From: Xanthomonas euvesicatoria pv. euvesicatoria
Lineage (GTDB): Bacteria; Pseudomonadota; Gammaproteobacteria; Xanthomonadales; Xanthomonadaceae
NCBI RefSeq assembly: GCF_020880415.1
Contig: NZ_JAJIUJ010000069.1
Location: 62,001-126,000 of the forward strand
DNA length: 64,000 bases
Reading direction: 5' to 3'
Shown here: in pieces, positions 1 to 8,609 of the stretch
Numbering within the stretch: position 1 is the stretch's first letter
Layout: each line of letters begins with the position of its first letter
The notes under the pieces: generated by a model
Database searches by the model: none
What the model was told of the DNA's origin: nothing
What the model saw: the letters and a program-made list of their open reading frames with translations, nothing else
Made by a program: the position numbers and the translations under genes

Positions 1-326
1 ACCGGGTGCAGACCGCCGCGTTCGCTTCGACGCCCCGGCAAGGTGACGTCGATGCGTTCGCCGGCAAGACGGGCATCCAGCGCGGCGGTTTCCAGCGTGT
101 GCTTGCGCTCGGCCAGCGCTGCAGTCAGCGCGTCGCGCGACAGGTTGATCGCCTCGCCAGCCGCCTTGCGTTGCTCTGCCGGCAACGTCCCGAGCTGCTT
201 GAGCTGGGCAGTGATGCTGCCGCTCTTGCCCAGCAATGCAACACGCAAGGCTTCCAGTTGGTCCGGCGTCTGCGCCGCGGCAACATCGGCCAGCGCGCGC
301 TCGGTCAGGGATTGAATCTCACTCAT
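1..326 (-). CDS. pheS: Phenylalanyl-tRNA synthetase alpha subunit, 5' part only
   Basis: Charges tRNA-Phe with phenylalanine as part of a cytoplasmic alpha2-beta2 complex with PheT. Only the first 108 or so codons are here; the gene runs off the left edge. The N-terminus starts [15 protein letters not shown] and shows the coiled-coil tRNA-binding arm typical of bacterial PheS. The ATG at 324-326 begins the conserved N-terminus. It lies downstream of rplT on the same strand, the usual order in proteobacteria. The catalytic domain is outside the window. Confidence 0.95.
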   Translation of the reverse strand, partial: MSEIQSLTERALADVAAAQTPDQLEALRVALLGKSGSITAQLKQLGTLPAEQRKAAGEAINLSRDALTAALAERKHTLETAALDARLAGERIDVTLPGRRSERGGLHP

Positions 327-432
327 TGCACTTGCGCCTCAACTGCTAGCCGAACGGTGTTTCCGGATACACCGGAACGCATTGTCACTGCATTGACCTG
401 TCATCGCCCACTTGGCGACTTCGCTAAAACGC

Positions 433-460
433 AAAAGGGGAAGGACTCGCGCCCTTCCCC
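433..460 (-). terminator. Attenuator-like hairpin between rplT and pheS
   Basis: On the minus strand GGGGAAGG and CCTTCCCC form a stem around a GC-rich loop, followed by TTTT. It sits about 110 bases before the pheS start, where a terminator or attenuator is expected. In E. coli pheST is controlled by attenuation; whether that holds here is inference. Confidence 0.6.
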
Positions 461-533
461 CTGCATCTCTGCGTTTCACGCATCGAAAGCATCCGCACCG
501 AGGTGTGACTACTGACGATGACTCGCTTCTGTC

Positions 534-558
534 AAAAGTCCGCACATGGATGTGCGGG
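534..558 (-). terminator. Hairpin directly after rplT
   Basis: On the minus strand CCGCACAT and ATGTGCGG form an 8-bp stem with a two-base centre, followed by ACTTTTGA. It lies about 20 bases after the rplT stop. The T-run is short, so this may be a weak terminator or an mRNA-end stabiliser. Confidence 0.5.
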
Positions 559-579
559 CTCTTGCAGAGGGACCTGCAT

Positions 580-939
580 TTACGCCGCCAGCGCGCCCTT
601 TGCCTTCTCGGCCAGCGCGGCAAAACCGGCGGCGTCGTGCACGGCGATATCGGCCAGTACCTTACGGTCCAGGGTGATGCCAGCCTTGAGCAGGCCATTC
701 ATGAAACGGCTGTAGCTCAAGCCGTTGATGCGGGCAGCCGCATTGATGCGGGTGATCCACAGCGAACGGAAATTACGCTTCTTCTGCTTACGGCCAATGT
801 AGGCGTACTGCTGTGCCTTGATGACCGCCTGCTTGGCAACGCGGAAGACCTTGCGGCGAGCGTTGTAGTAGCCCTTCGCCAGGGTCAGAATTTTCTTGTG
901 GCGGCGGCGCGCCTGCACACCACGCTTTACTCGTGCCAT
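580..939 (-). CDS. rplT: 50S ribosomal protein L20
   Basis: Structural protein of the large ribosomal subunit, also needed for early 50S assembly. The 119-residue product has the very basic N-terminal extension (starts [16 protein letters not shown]) and the globular C-terminal domain of L20; the length is normal. A GAGGA box lies just before the ATG. It follows rpmI by only 10 bases and is surely co-transcribed with it. In enteric bacteria L20 represses its own operon by binding leader RNA. Confidence 0.98.
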
Positions 940-949
940 GGTTCAGTCC

Positions 950-1147
950 TCAGAGATAGGGAAGCATACGATCGAGACGGCCTGCGTCCTCGGCACGGAC
1001 GTGGTTCGTCTGCCGCAGGTTGCGCTTCCGCTTGGTCGCTTTCTTCGTGAGGATGTGGCTACGGTTTGCGTGGCCGCACTTGTACTTGCCGGAGGCGGTT
1101 TTGCGGAAACGCTTGGCCGCCGCCCGGTTGGTTTTGATCTTGGGCAT
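950..1147 (-). CDS. rpmI: 50S ribosomal protein L35
   Basis: Small basic protein of the large ribosomal subunit, 65 residues, starting [17 protein letters not shown] as in all bacterial L35 proteins. AAGGA lies seven bases before the ATG. It sits between infC and rplT, the standard order. The long gap upstream of it (1148-1393) contains an inverted repeat that could be part of a translational operator. Confidence 0.98.
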
Positions 1148-1346
1148 TGCAATGTCCTTGATGGTGTTTTGTCACTGACACGGGCGGCAGTCTTGCGACC
1201 ACGCTTTCCATCCTTGCCCTTGCCTGCTTGTAAGTCCTTGATCGAACACGATCCGGACAGGTCCTGGTGCCGCTTGCACGGCGCCCCGATAAAACCGGGC
1301 CGCGCAGTCTACCCGTTGCCGGGAATTGTTGCAAATCGTGGAGCTT

Positions 1347-1381
1347 GCACTGCAACAAACCTGTCGGGCCCGTTGCAGTGC
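1347..1381 (-). promoter_or_regulatory. Inverted repeat in the infC-rpmI leader
   Basis: GCACTGCAAC (1347-1356) and GTTGCAGTGC (1372-1381) form a perfect 10-bp stem with a 15-base loop. No T-run follows on the minus strand, so it is not a simple terminator. In E. coli the L20 operator lies in the leader ahead of rpmI; this is a candidate for the same role, on position alone. Confidence 0.4.
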
Positions 1382-1393
1382 CGAATCGGATCC

Positions 1394-1921
1394 TCAGACC
1401 TTCTTCTTGGGAGCGATCATCATGACCATCTGGCGCCCTTCCAGGCGCGGACGCGACTCGATGACGATGTCGTCGCCCAGATCGGCCTCGATCCGCGCCG
1501 CCATCTCGCGGCCCAGCTCCTGATGGCTCATTTCACGGCCACGGAAGCGGATGTTGACCTTGACCTTGTCGCCCTCTTCCAGGAAACGGCGCATGTTGCG
1601 CAGCTTGATCTGGTAGTCGCCCTCGTCGGTGACCGGGCGGAACTTGAGTTCCTTGATCTCGACCTGCTTGGTCTTCTTCTTGGCCTCGTTGGCCTTTTTC
1701 TGCTGCTCGAACTTGAACTTGCCGAAATCCATGATCTTGCAGACCGGCGGATCGGCCTGCGGCTGGATTTCGACCAGATCCAGGCCTTCTTCTTCGGCCT
1801 TGGCGAGCGCTTCGTCGCGCGACAACACGCCGACCATCTCTCCGTCACTGCCGATCACGCGAACGCGCGGCACACGGATTTCTTGGTTCTTGCGGTTCTG
1901 TTTGTTGTCAGTGGTACTGAT
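1394..1921 (-). CDS. infC: Translation initiation factor IF-3, ATC start
   Basis: IF-3 binds the 30S subunit, keeps subunits apart and checks the start codon. The 175-residue protein has the N-domain ([18 protein letters not shown]), the linker and the C-domain ending APKKKV. No ATG begins the conserved N-terminus. In frame, the reading starts at an ATC (1919-1921) with GGGAG eight bases before it, giving (M)[16 protein letters not shown]. Non-canonical starts are a known autoregulatory feature of infC (E. coli uses AUU). A GTG at 1873 would give a shorter, less likely protein. It lies 63 bases downstream of thrS. Confidence 0.95.
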   Translation of the reverse strand: MSTTDNKQNRKNQEIRVPRVRVIGSDGEMVGVLSRDEALAKAEEEGLDLVEIQPQADPPVCKIMDFGKFKFEQQKKANEAKKKTKQVEIKELKFRPVTDEGDYQIKLRNMRRFLEEGDKVKVNIRFRGREMSHQELGREMAARIEADLGDDIVIESRPRLEGRQMVMMIAPKKKV

Positions 1922-1984
1922 ATTGCAATCTCCCAGAGGAATCGAACCGGCGCATCCGGATCATCCAGACCGGCCGGGGTTGGC

Positions 1985-3889
1985 TCACGCTGCCTGCTCT
2001 GCCTGCAGACGTTCGATGAAGGCCGAGACCGTCATGGTCCCAAGGTCCTCGCCTGAACGGGTCCGCACGGCGACAGCGCCATTTTCCTTCTCGCGGTCGC
2101 CGACCACGAGCAGATATGGCACGCGTTGCAGCGTATGCTCGCGAATCTTATAACCGATCTTCTCGTTACGCAAATCTGCGCTGACACGGAAGCCTTGATT
2201 TGCAAGGGTTTTCCGCACCGAGTCGACATATTCAGCCTGAGCATCGGTGATGTTGGCGACAACGACCTGCACCGGGGCCAGCCAGGACGGGAAGGCACCG
2301 GCGTGGTGTTCGATCAAAATGCCGATGAAACGCTCCATCGAGCCGACGATGGCCCGGTGCAGCATGACCGGATGCTTCTTCTGGCTGTTCTCGTCCACGT
2401 ACTCGGCGCCGAGGCGGCCCGGCATCATGAAGTCGACCTGCATGGTGCCCAGCTGCCAGGTGCGGCCGATGGCGTCCTTGAGGTGGTACTCGATCTTGGG
2501 GCCGTAGAAGGCACCCTCGCCCGGCAGCTCCTGCCACTCCACCCCGCACACGCCCAGCGCGCTGCGTAGCGCAGCTTCGGCCTTGTCCCAGGTGGCATCG
2601 TCGCCCAGGCGCTTTTCCGGACGCAGCGCGATCTTGATCTGGATGTCGTCGAAGCCGAACGCGGTATAGACCGCCAGCGCCTGCTGGTGGAAGGCGGTGA
2701 CTTCGGATTCGATCTGCGATTCCAGGCAGAACACGTGCCCGTCGTCCTGGGTGAAGCCGCGCACGCGCAGGATGCCGTGCAGCGCGCCGGAAGGCTCGTT
2801 GCGGTGGCAGGCGCCGAACTCGCCGTAGCGGATCGGCAGGTCGCGGTAGCTGTGCAGGCCCTGGTTGAACACCTGCACGTGGCCGGGGCAGTTCATCGGC
2901 TTGACCGCGTAGGTGCGCTTCTCCGACTCGGTGAAGAACATCGCGTCCTGGTAGTTGTCCCAGTGGCCGGATTTCTGCCACAGCGACACGTCCAGGATCT
3001 GCGGGCAGCGCACTTCGCCGTAGCCGCTGTCGCGGTAGACCTTGCGCATGTACTGCTCGACCACCTGCCACAGCGACCAGCCCTTGGGGTGCCAGAACAC
3101 CAGGCCGGGTGCTTCTTCCTGCAGGTGGAACAGGTCCTGCGCCTTGCCGATGCGGCGATGGTCGCGCTTGTCGGCTTCTTCCATGCGCAGGATGTAGGCA
3201 TCCAGCTGTTTCTTGTCGGCCCAGGCGGTGCCGTAGATGCGCTGTAGTTGCTCGTTCTTGGCATCGCCGCGCCAGTAGGCGCCGGAGATGCGGGTCAGCT
3301 TGAAGGCCTTGAGGAAGCGCGTGTTGGGCACGTGCGGGCCGCGGCACATGTCCACGTATTCCTGGTGGTAGTACAGGCCCATCGCGGTGATGTCCTCGGA
3401 CATGTCCTCGATCAGGCGCAGCTTGTACTCTTCGCCGCGCTGGGCGAAGACCTCGATCACCTCGGCGCGCGGGGTGACCTTCTTGATCACGTCGTAGTCC
3501 TGCGCGATCAATTCCTGCATGCGCTGCTCGATCGCGGCCATGTCGTCCGGCGTGAACGGGCGTTCGCTGTAGATGTCGTAATAGAAGCCTTCGGCGATGA
3601 CCGGGCCGATCACCATCTTGACCTCCGGGTACAGCTGCTTGACCGCATGCCCGACCAGGTGGGCGCAGGAGTGGCGGATGATCTCCACGCCTTCGGCGTC
3701 CTTGGCGGTGATGATGCGCAGGCTGGCATCGTGGTCGATGACGTCGCTGGCATCGACCAGCTGGCCGTCGACCTGGCCGGCGATGGTGGCCTTGGCCAAG
3801 CCGGCGCCGATCGACTGGGCGACCTGCATCACCGAGACGGGGGATTCGAATTCGCGGCGGCTGCCGTCGGGAAGCGTGATGTTGATCAT
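1985..3889 (-). CDS. thrS: Threonyl-tRNA synthetase
   Basis: Class II synthetase charging tRNA-Thr in the cytoplasm. The 634-residue protein starts [15 protein letters not shown] and shows, in order, the TGS domain, the editing domain with the HSCAHL zinc-site motif, the catalytic core (CRGPHV, MNCPGH) and the C-terminal anticodon-binding domain ending QAEQAA. The open frame extends 33 codons further up, but MINIT is the family N-terminus and the extension has no similarity. No good ribosome-binding site precedes the ATG. It is the promoter-proximal gene of the thrS-infC-rpmI-rplT-pheS block. Confidence 0.96.
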   Translation of the reverse strand: MINITLPDGSRREFESPVSVMQVAQSIGAGLAKATIAGQVDGQLVDASDVIDHDASLRIITAKDAEGVEIIRHSCAHLVGHAVKQLYPEVKMVIGPVIAEGFYYDIYSERPFTPDDMAAIEQRMQELIAQDYDVIKKVTPRAEVIEVFAQRGEEYKLRLIEDMSEDITAMGLYYHQEYVDMCRGPHVPNTRFLKAFKLTRISGAYWRGDAKNEQLQRIYGTAWADKKQLDAYILRMEEADKRDHRRIGKAQDLFHLQEEAPGLVFWHPKGWSLWQVVEQYMRKVYRDSGYGEVRCPQILDVSLWQKSGHWDNYQDAMFFTESEKRTYAVKPMNCPGHVQVFNQGLHSYRDLPIRYGEFGACHRNEPSGALHGILRVRGFTQDDGHVFCLESQIESEVTAFHQQALAVYTAFGFDDIQIKIALRPEKRLGDDATWDKAEAALRSALGVCGVEWQELPGEGAFYGPKIEYHLKDAIGRTWQLGTMQVDFMMPGRLGAEYVDENSQKKHPVMLHRAIVGSMERFIGILIEHHAGAFPSWLAPVQVVVANITDAQAEYVDSVRKTLANQGFRVSADLRNEKIGYKIREHTLQRVPYLLVVGDREKENGAVAVRTRSGEDLGTMTVSAFIERLQAEQAA

Positions 3890-4211
3890 GGGCAAGAATG
3901 AGGTCTGGTCTGGCTGCAGCGGTCGGCTGCCATGGGAGATCTGGCCATCGCTGGTCAGGCTCGGAGGGAAATGCGGGACGAGAGGCAAGACAGCGCCATG
4001 CAGGCGCTCTGCGCGTTGGCGCAGGCAAGGATCAGCGGTGGGCGGTGGTAGTGCTCATGTCGCACGCTGGGCCGGCGCCGGGCGCGGGCCACCTTCTCGC
4101 AGGGGGTCTTGGGCGTGAATGGTAAACCAATCAGCCGTCCGCTGCGTACGGCGGCGCGGCGCTGGCGGGCGCATGGCATGATGCCGGCCACCTGTCCTGC
4201 CGTTGCCGACC
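3890..4211. other. Divergent intergenic region thrS / lacI-type gene
   Basis: No gene is supported here. It must carry the thrS promoter (minus) and the regulator promoter (plus). No copy of the TGCATACGTATTCA operator is present, so the regulator does not obviously control itself through that motif. Confidence 0.5.
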
Positions 4212-5333
4212 ATGACCATCAAGGGTAAAGCCACCTCGCTGGATATCGCCTACCTGGCCGGCGTGTCGCAGCCGACCGTGTCGCGCGCACTGCGCGGCAG
4301 CCCGATGGTCAACGAGGAAACCCGCAAGCGCATCCTGCGCATCGCCCGCGAGCTGAACTACAAGGTCGACAAGAACGCCTCCTCGCTAAGGCTGCGCAAT
4401 GCCGGCACGCTGGCACTGCTGTTCTTCGAAGACCCCACTGCCGACGACTCGCTGATCAACCCGTTCTTCCACTCGATGCTGGGCTCGATCACCCGTGCCT
4501 GCGCGCTGCAGGGCTACGACCTGCTGGTGTCGTTCCAGCAGTTGTCCAAGGATTGGCAGGCCGATTACGAAGACAGCAACAAGGCCGACGGCATCATCCT
4601 GCTGGGCTATGGCGACTATCAGGAATCGCGCCAGCGGCTGCAGCTGCTGGTCGAGCAAGGCACCCACTTCGTGCGCTGGGGCGCGGCCCTGCCCGGCCAG
4701 CCCGGCATTTCGATCGGCAGCGACAATTACCAGGGCGGGCTGGACATTACCGACCATCTGCTGGCGCAGGGCTGCCGGCGCATCGCGTTCGTCGGACACG
4801 CGTCCAACCACTACCCCGAATTCGAAGAGCGCTACCGCGGCCATGCCGCTGCGCTGGCGCAGCATGGCCTGGTAGCCGACCCGACACTGCAGTTCGATGC
4901 GATCACCACCGAGTTGTCCGGCTACACCGCATGCCTGGCACTGCTGGACAGCGGCAATGCGTTCGATGCAGTGTGCGCAGCCAGCGATCTGATTGCGATC
5001 GGTGCCATGCGCGCCCTGCGCGAGCGCGGCCTACGGGTGCCGCAGGACGTGGCGGTCAGCGGCTTCGACGATATTGCGTTGGCGGCGTCGGTGGCGCCCG
5101 CGCTGTCGACCGTGCAGCAGGACACCAAGCAGGCCGGCACATTGTTGGTGGAGAGCCTGGTCGCCCTGATTCGTGGCGAGGCCGCGCAGAGTCGCACGAT
5201 TCCGGTGCGTCTGGCGCTACGCGATTCCTCGCGCAGCAGCGGGCTGCAGCCGCCACTGGGATGGGCGCCGTCTGGCGCAGAGACCGGCGATGCGATGACG
5301 GGTCGAGCGTCGGATGGGACGGTCAGGCGCTGA
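4212..5333 (+). CDS. LacI/GalR-family transcriptional regulator of the glucan locus
   Basis: DNA-binding regulator, 373 residues. Residues about 9-60 form the LacI helix-turn-helix and hinge (SLDIAYLAGVSQPTVSRAL, then ELNYKVDKNASSLR). The rest is a periplasmic-binding-protein-like sugar-sensing domain ending in the usual DDIALA...TVQQD core. ATG 4212 is preferred over an in-frame TTG at 4203. It stands next to the glycosidases, transporter and TonB receptor and is the obvious candidate to bind the three TGCATACGTATTCA sites. The ligand is probably maltose or another alpha-glucoside (inferred from neighbours; compare Caulobacter MalI/MalA). Confidence 0.9.
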   Translation: MTIKGKATSLDIAYLAGVSQPTVSRALRGSPMVNEETRKRILRIARELNYKVDKNASSLRLRNAGTLALLFFEDPTADDSLINPFFHSMLGSITRACALQGYDLLVSFQQLSKDWQADYEDSNKADGIILLGYGDYQESRQRLQLLVEQGTHFVRWGAALPGQPGISIGSDNYQGGLDITDHLLAQGCRRIAFVGHASNHYPEFEERYRGHAAALAQHGLVADPTLQFDAITTELSGYTACLALLDSGNAFDAVCAASDLIAIGAMRALRERGLRVPQDVAVSGFDDIALAASVAPALSTVQQDTKQAGTLLVESLVALIRGEAAQSRTIPVRLALRDSSRSSGLQPPLGWAPSGAETGDAMTGRASDGTVRR

Positions 5334-5360
5334 TTCAGGATTCGGGATAGCGCGCCGGTT

Positions 5361-5382
5361 GGGTCGCGAGATCTCGCGACCC
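5361..5382. terminator. Perfect 22-bp palindrome between convergent genes
   Basis: GGGTCGCGAGA is followed immediately by its exact complement. It lies between the stop codons of the convergent regulator and amylase genes. There is no T-run on either side. It may act as a bidirectional end signal or cruciform, but this is not proven. Confidence 0.4.
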
Positions 5383-5457
5383 GCTGCGTGCGGCGCAAGA
5401 GCGCAACCGGGCGCGACGGGCGTTAGCGGCAATGCCTGATCGCGCCCAGGTGCGCGC

Positions 5458-7131
5458 CTACCTGTTGCGCGCGTCGCGTGCAGCCTGCTCGACCATTTGC
5501 AGGTCGAGCTGCTTACGCAGGGCCGGGTCGGTGATCGGCGCATCCGACAGCAACACGCGCACGCCGTGCGCCGGCACCGCTGTTGCGAAACCACGCTGCA
5601 CCTGCAACTGCTCGCCACTGACCGCATCGCGCCACGCGCCAGGCTGCAGGAAGCGCGTCACTTGAATGGTGGCTGCGGTATCGGCCTTGTTGAGCAGCAC
5701 CAATGCGGTCTGGGTTGTACCTGCATGCTGATAGACGCGCAGGAACGCGGCTTGATCGCCGTGTAACCGCACATCGACCTGCACGCCACGCTGCAATGCC
5801 GGGGTGTTGCGACGCACCTGGGCGATGCGTTGCAGCGGGCCGAAGATCGGGCTCTGCTGTGCAGTGCGAATGCGCTCGACGCCGAAGTAGTTGCGATTGC
5901 CGGCATGTTCGGCACGCCCACGCATGAAGCCGATTTCCGAGCCGTAATAGATCACCGGAATGCCGCGGGCGGTGAACAACCAGTTGTGTGCATCGATAAA
6001 CCCGGCATCGCTGGCATCCAGACGCGCCATGTCGTGGTTGTCGTAGAAGCTCATCAACTCGTAGGGGTTCGCATAGGGCCCTTGACGCAGGAACAAGGGC
6101 ACGGCGAGTTTTTCGAAGCCGGCCTGTTCATGACCGAATACCGCGGCAAGCTGCTGCTTGAGCGGGAAATCCAGCACGCTGACGCCGGCATTGCGCGTCC
6201 AGGTATGCCCGGCGATCTTGTTGGTGTCGTAATCGAAGGCTTCGCCGAACATGAAAAAACCCGGACGTTTTTCACGAATGCGCGCCACGAAGGCATGCCA
6301 GAAGCGATCCGGCATCCAGCCGATGGTATCGATGCGAAACGCATCGGCGCCCTGCTCCATCCACTGCAGGTACGCGCCGGCCAGATAATCCAGCACCGCC
6401 GGATTGTTTTCGTTGAGGTCGGACAATTCCGCCAGGCCGCCGCCGGTGTTGTAGAAGGCATGCAATGGGTTGTGCTGCGGATCCAGTTGCGCAGGCGCGA
6501 GATTCTGGTGGTCGGCGACCAGGCGCCCCTGTGCATCGTAGAGTTTGCCGAAGCCGGGTTGCGCCTGCGGCATGGTGTAGGCCGGCGAACCGTGGTTGCC
6601 CACGATGTCCAATACGACCTTCAGCTTGCTGGCATGCATGGCGCGGGTAAAGCCGGCGAAATCCAGGCCCGGGCTGGGCAGATGTTCATCGAGCTTGTAG
6701 AAGTTGACGCCCCAATAGCCGTGATAGCCGGTCTTGCCATGGTCGCTGAGCGTGCTGCCGCAGGTGATCGGCTTGCCGCCGGTGAACGCTTCGTCGGGGT
6801 TGTCGACGATCGGGGTGATCCACACCGCCCCGAAGCCCAGGTCGCGGATGTAATCGGCATGCTCGACGATGCCTTTGAAGTCGCCACCGAGATAGCCGAT
6901 GTTGTCCTCGCTGCCATCGGCGCATGGTGTGGGCACATCGAAGGTGCGATGCGCACCACCCTGATCGCGATGGTCGTTGCCGGTATCGCCGTTGACGAAG
7001 CGGTCGGTCACCACGAAGTACACCGCCTCGGCGGCAAACGGCTCCAGGGTGCCGTAGTAGTCCTTGGCTGCAGGCGCCGCCATTGCCGCGCCTGCGTACA
7101 TCGTCAACGCCACATACATCGCACTGCGCAT
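5458..7131 (-). CDS. Exported GH13 alpha-amylase family hydrolase
   Basis: Predicted alpha-glucan hydrolase, 557 residues. A short signal peptide (cleavage after about residue 18, AGAAMA-AP) places it in the periplasm or outside. The GH13 (beta/alpha)8 barrel shows all four motifs: DIVGNH near 175-180, FRIDTIG with nucleophile Asp268, GEAF with acid Glu297, and DNHD with Asp367. A C-terminal beta domain ends the protein. The ATG overlaps the TGA of the MFS gene by one base, so translation is probably coupled. The product set (amylase, cyclodextrinase, maltogenic enzyme) cannot be told from sequence. Confidence 0.9.
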   Translation of the reverse strand: MRSAMYVALTMYAGAAMAAPAAKDYYGTLEPFAAEAVYFVVTDRFVNGDTGNDHRDQGGAHRTFDVPTPCADGSEDNIGYLGGDFKGIVEHADYIRDLGFGAVWITPIVDNPDEAFTGGKPITCGSTLSDHGKTGYHGYWGVNFYKLDEHLPSPGLDFAGFTRAMHASKLKVVLDIVGNHGSPAYTMPQAQPGFGKLYDAQGRLVADHQNLAPAQLDPQHNPLHAFYNTGGGLAELSDLNENNPAVLDYLAGAYLQWMEQGADAFRIDTIGWMPDRFWHAFVARIREKRPGFFMFGEAFDYDTNKIAGHTWTRNAGVSVLDFPLKQQLAAVFGHEQAGFEKLAVPLFLRQGPYANPYELMSFYDNHDMARLDASDAGFIDAHNWLFTARGIPVIYYGSEIGFMRGRAEHAGNRNYFGVERIRTAQQSPIFGPLQRIAQVRRNTPALQRGVQVDVRLHGDQAAFLRVYQHAGTTQTALVLLNKADTAATIQVTRFLQPGAWRDAVSGEQLQVQRGFATAVPAHGVRVLLSDAPITDPALRKQLDLQMVEQAARDARNR

Positions 7132-8609
7132 CACTGCCCTCCCGAGGCCACTGGAACCCGCACCACGCACACGCCTGCAATCAACAGGCTGAGCCCGCCA
7201 ATGGCCAATGCATAGATCGGCTGCCCGCCCAGCCACACGCGCAGCACAAAGCCCAGCGCGCTGGCGGCGACCAACTGCGGAATCACGATGAAGAAATTGA
7301 AGATGCCCATGTACACGCCCATCTTTGGAGCAGGCACACTGTCTGACAGCAAGGCATACGGCAGCGACAGGATCGAGGCCCAGGCGAAACCGACCCCCAC
7401 CATCGACAGCAGCAACCACTGCGGGTCGCGGATGACCAGCATCGACAACAATCCGGCGGCACCCAGCCACAGGTTGCACAGATGGCCCCAGCGCAAGCCG
7501 ATCGCACGCACCAGCAGCGGAATCACCACTGCAGCCAATGCAGCAAACCCGTTATAGGCGCCGAACAACACGCCGACCCAGTTTGCGCCATCGTTGTAGG
7601 CCGCCGAAGCGGTGTCGTTCGCACCGAAATGCACTTGCGTCACTGCGGCAGTGGTGTAGATCCACATCGCAAACAAGGCAAACCACGAGAAGAACTGCAC
7701 CCAGGCCAGGCGACGCATCGTCATCGGCATGCTGCGCACGTCCTGCACGATCGCCACCAACATGCTGGTGGCGGGCAACATGCGGGCCAACGCAAGCAAC
7801 ACGCCGTAGGCAAGACACAACCCGGCCAGCACGTACAGCATGCGGTCGCCGTGCTGCCAGGCGATGGCCGTGGCGAGCAGGACGCCCAGACCGCACCACA
7901 GCACGCTTGCCATGGGTGTCGGCGCCATGCCAGTGCTTGCCACCTGTGCGAGAGGCGGATGCGCATCGTCAAAGCCGGCCAACTGCTCTGGGCTGTACTC
8001 GCGCGTACGCAGCACCGTCCAGGTGATCGACAGGAACAATACCGCCGCGCCAAGGTAGAACGTGTAGCGCACGCTGTCGGGCAACTGGCCTGGCGGGGCG
8101 GTGTTGGCAATGCCCCAATGGGTCAGCAGCCAGGGCAGAAAACTCGCGACGATCGCGCCGATGCCAATGAAGAAACTCTGCATCGCGTAGCCGGTCGGCC
8201 GTTGCGACGGCGGTAATTGGTCACCCACCAGCGCACGGAAAGGCTCCATCGAGATGTTGATCGATGCATCCAACACCCACAGCGTCCCGGCAGCCACCCA
8301 GAGCATCGGCGCGTTGGGCATCACCAGCAAGGCCAGCGTGGTGAAGACAGCGCCCACCATGAAGTACGGACGCCGGCGGCCCCACGGGGTCCAGGTGCGA
8401 TCGGACAGGTAACCGATGACCGGCTGCACGATCAGGCCGGTGAGCGGTGCAGCGATCCACAGGCCTGGCACGTCGTCGACCTGCGCGCCCAGGGTCTGGA
8501 AGATACGGCTGGCATTGGCGTTCTGCAGTGCGAAGCCGAACTGGATGCCGAGAAAGCCGAAGCACATGTTCCAGATCTGCCAGAAATTCAAGCGTGGCTT
8601 GGCGGTCAT
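7131..8609 (-). CDS. MFS sugar transporter, GPH/SUT-like (MalY/Suc1 type)
   Basis: Inner-membrane transporter of 492 residues with about 12 hydrophobic segments. The loop after helix 2 carries YLSDRTWTPWGRRRPYF, the signature of the glycoside-pentoside-hexuronide/sucrose-type symporters. Such proteins in Caulobacter and Xanthomonas mal/suc loci carry maltose or sucrose with protons. It overlaps the upstream glycosidase by ATGA and the downstream amylase by one base, so all three are one operon. The substrate here is inferred to be an alpha-glucoside. Confidence 0.88.
   Translation of the reverse strand: MTAKPRLNFWQIWNMCFGFLGIQFGFALQNANASRIFQTLGAQVDDVPGLWIAAPLTGLIVQPVIGYLSDRTWTPWGRRRPYFMVGAVFTTLALLVMPNAPMLWVAAGTLWVLDASINISMEPFRALVGDQLPPSQRPTGYAMQSFFIGIGAIVASFLPWLLTHWGIANTAPPGQLPDSVRYTFYLGAAVLFLSITWTVLRTREYSPEQLAGFDDAHPPLAQVASTGMAPTPMASVLWCGLGVLLATAIAWQHGDRMLYVLAGLCLAYGVLLALARMLPATSMLVAIVQDVRSMPMTMRRLAWVQFFSWFALFAMWIYTTAAVTQVHFGANDTASAAYNDGANWVGVLFGAYNGFAALAAVVIPLLVRAIGLRWGHLCNLWLGAAGLLSMLVIRDPQWLLLSMVGVGFAWASILSLPYALLSDSVPAPKMGVYMGIFNFFIVIPQLVAASALGFVLRVWLGGQPIYALAIGGLSLLIAGVCVVRVPVASGGQ

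Noticed and set aside
470-500. Phe-rich leader peptide for pheS (a short frame starting MLSMRETQ on the minus strand)
   Set aside because: Its only Phe codons lie in the T-run after the hairpin, not before it, so it does not fit the attenuation model.
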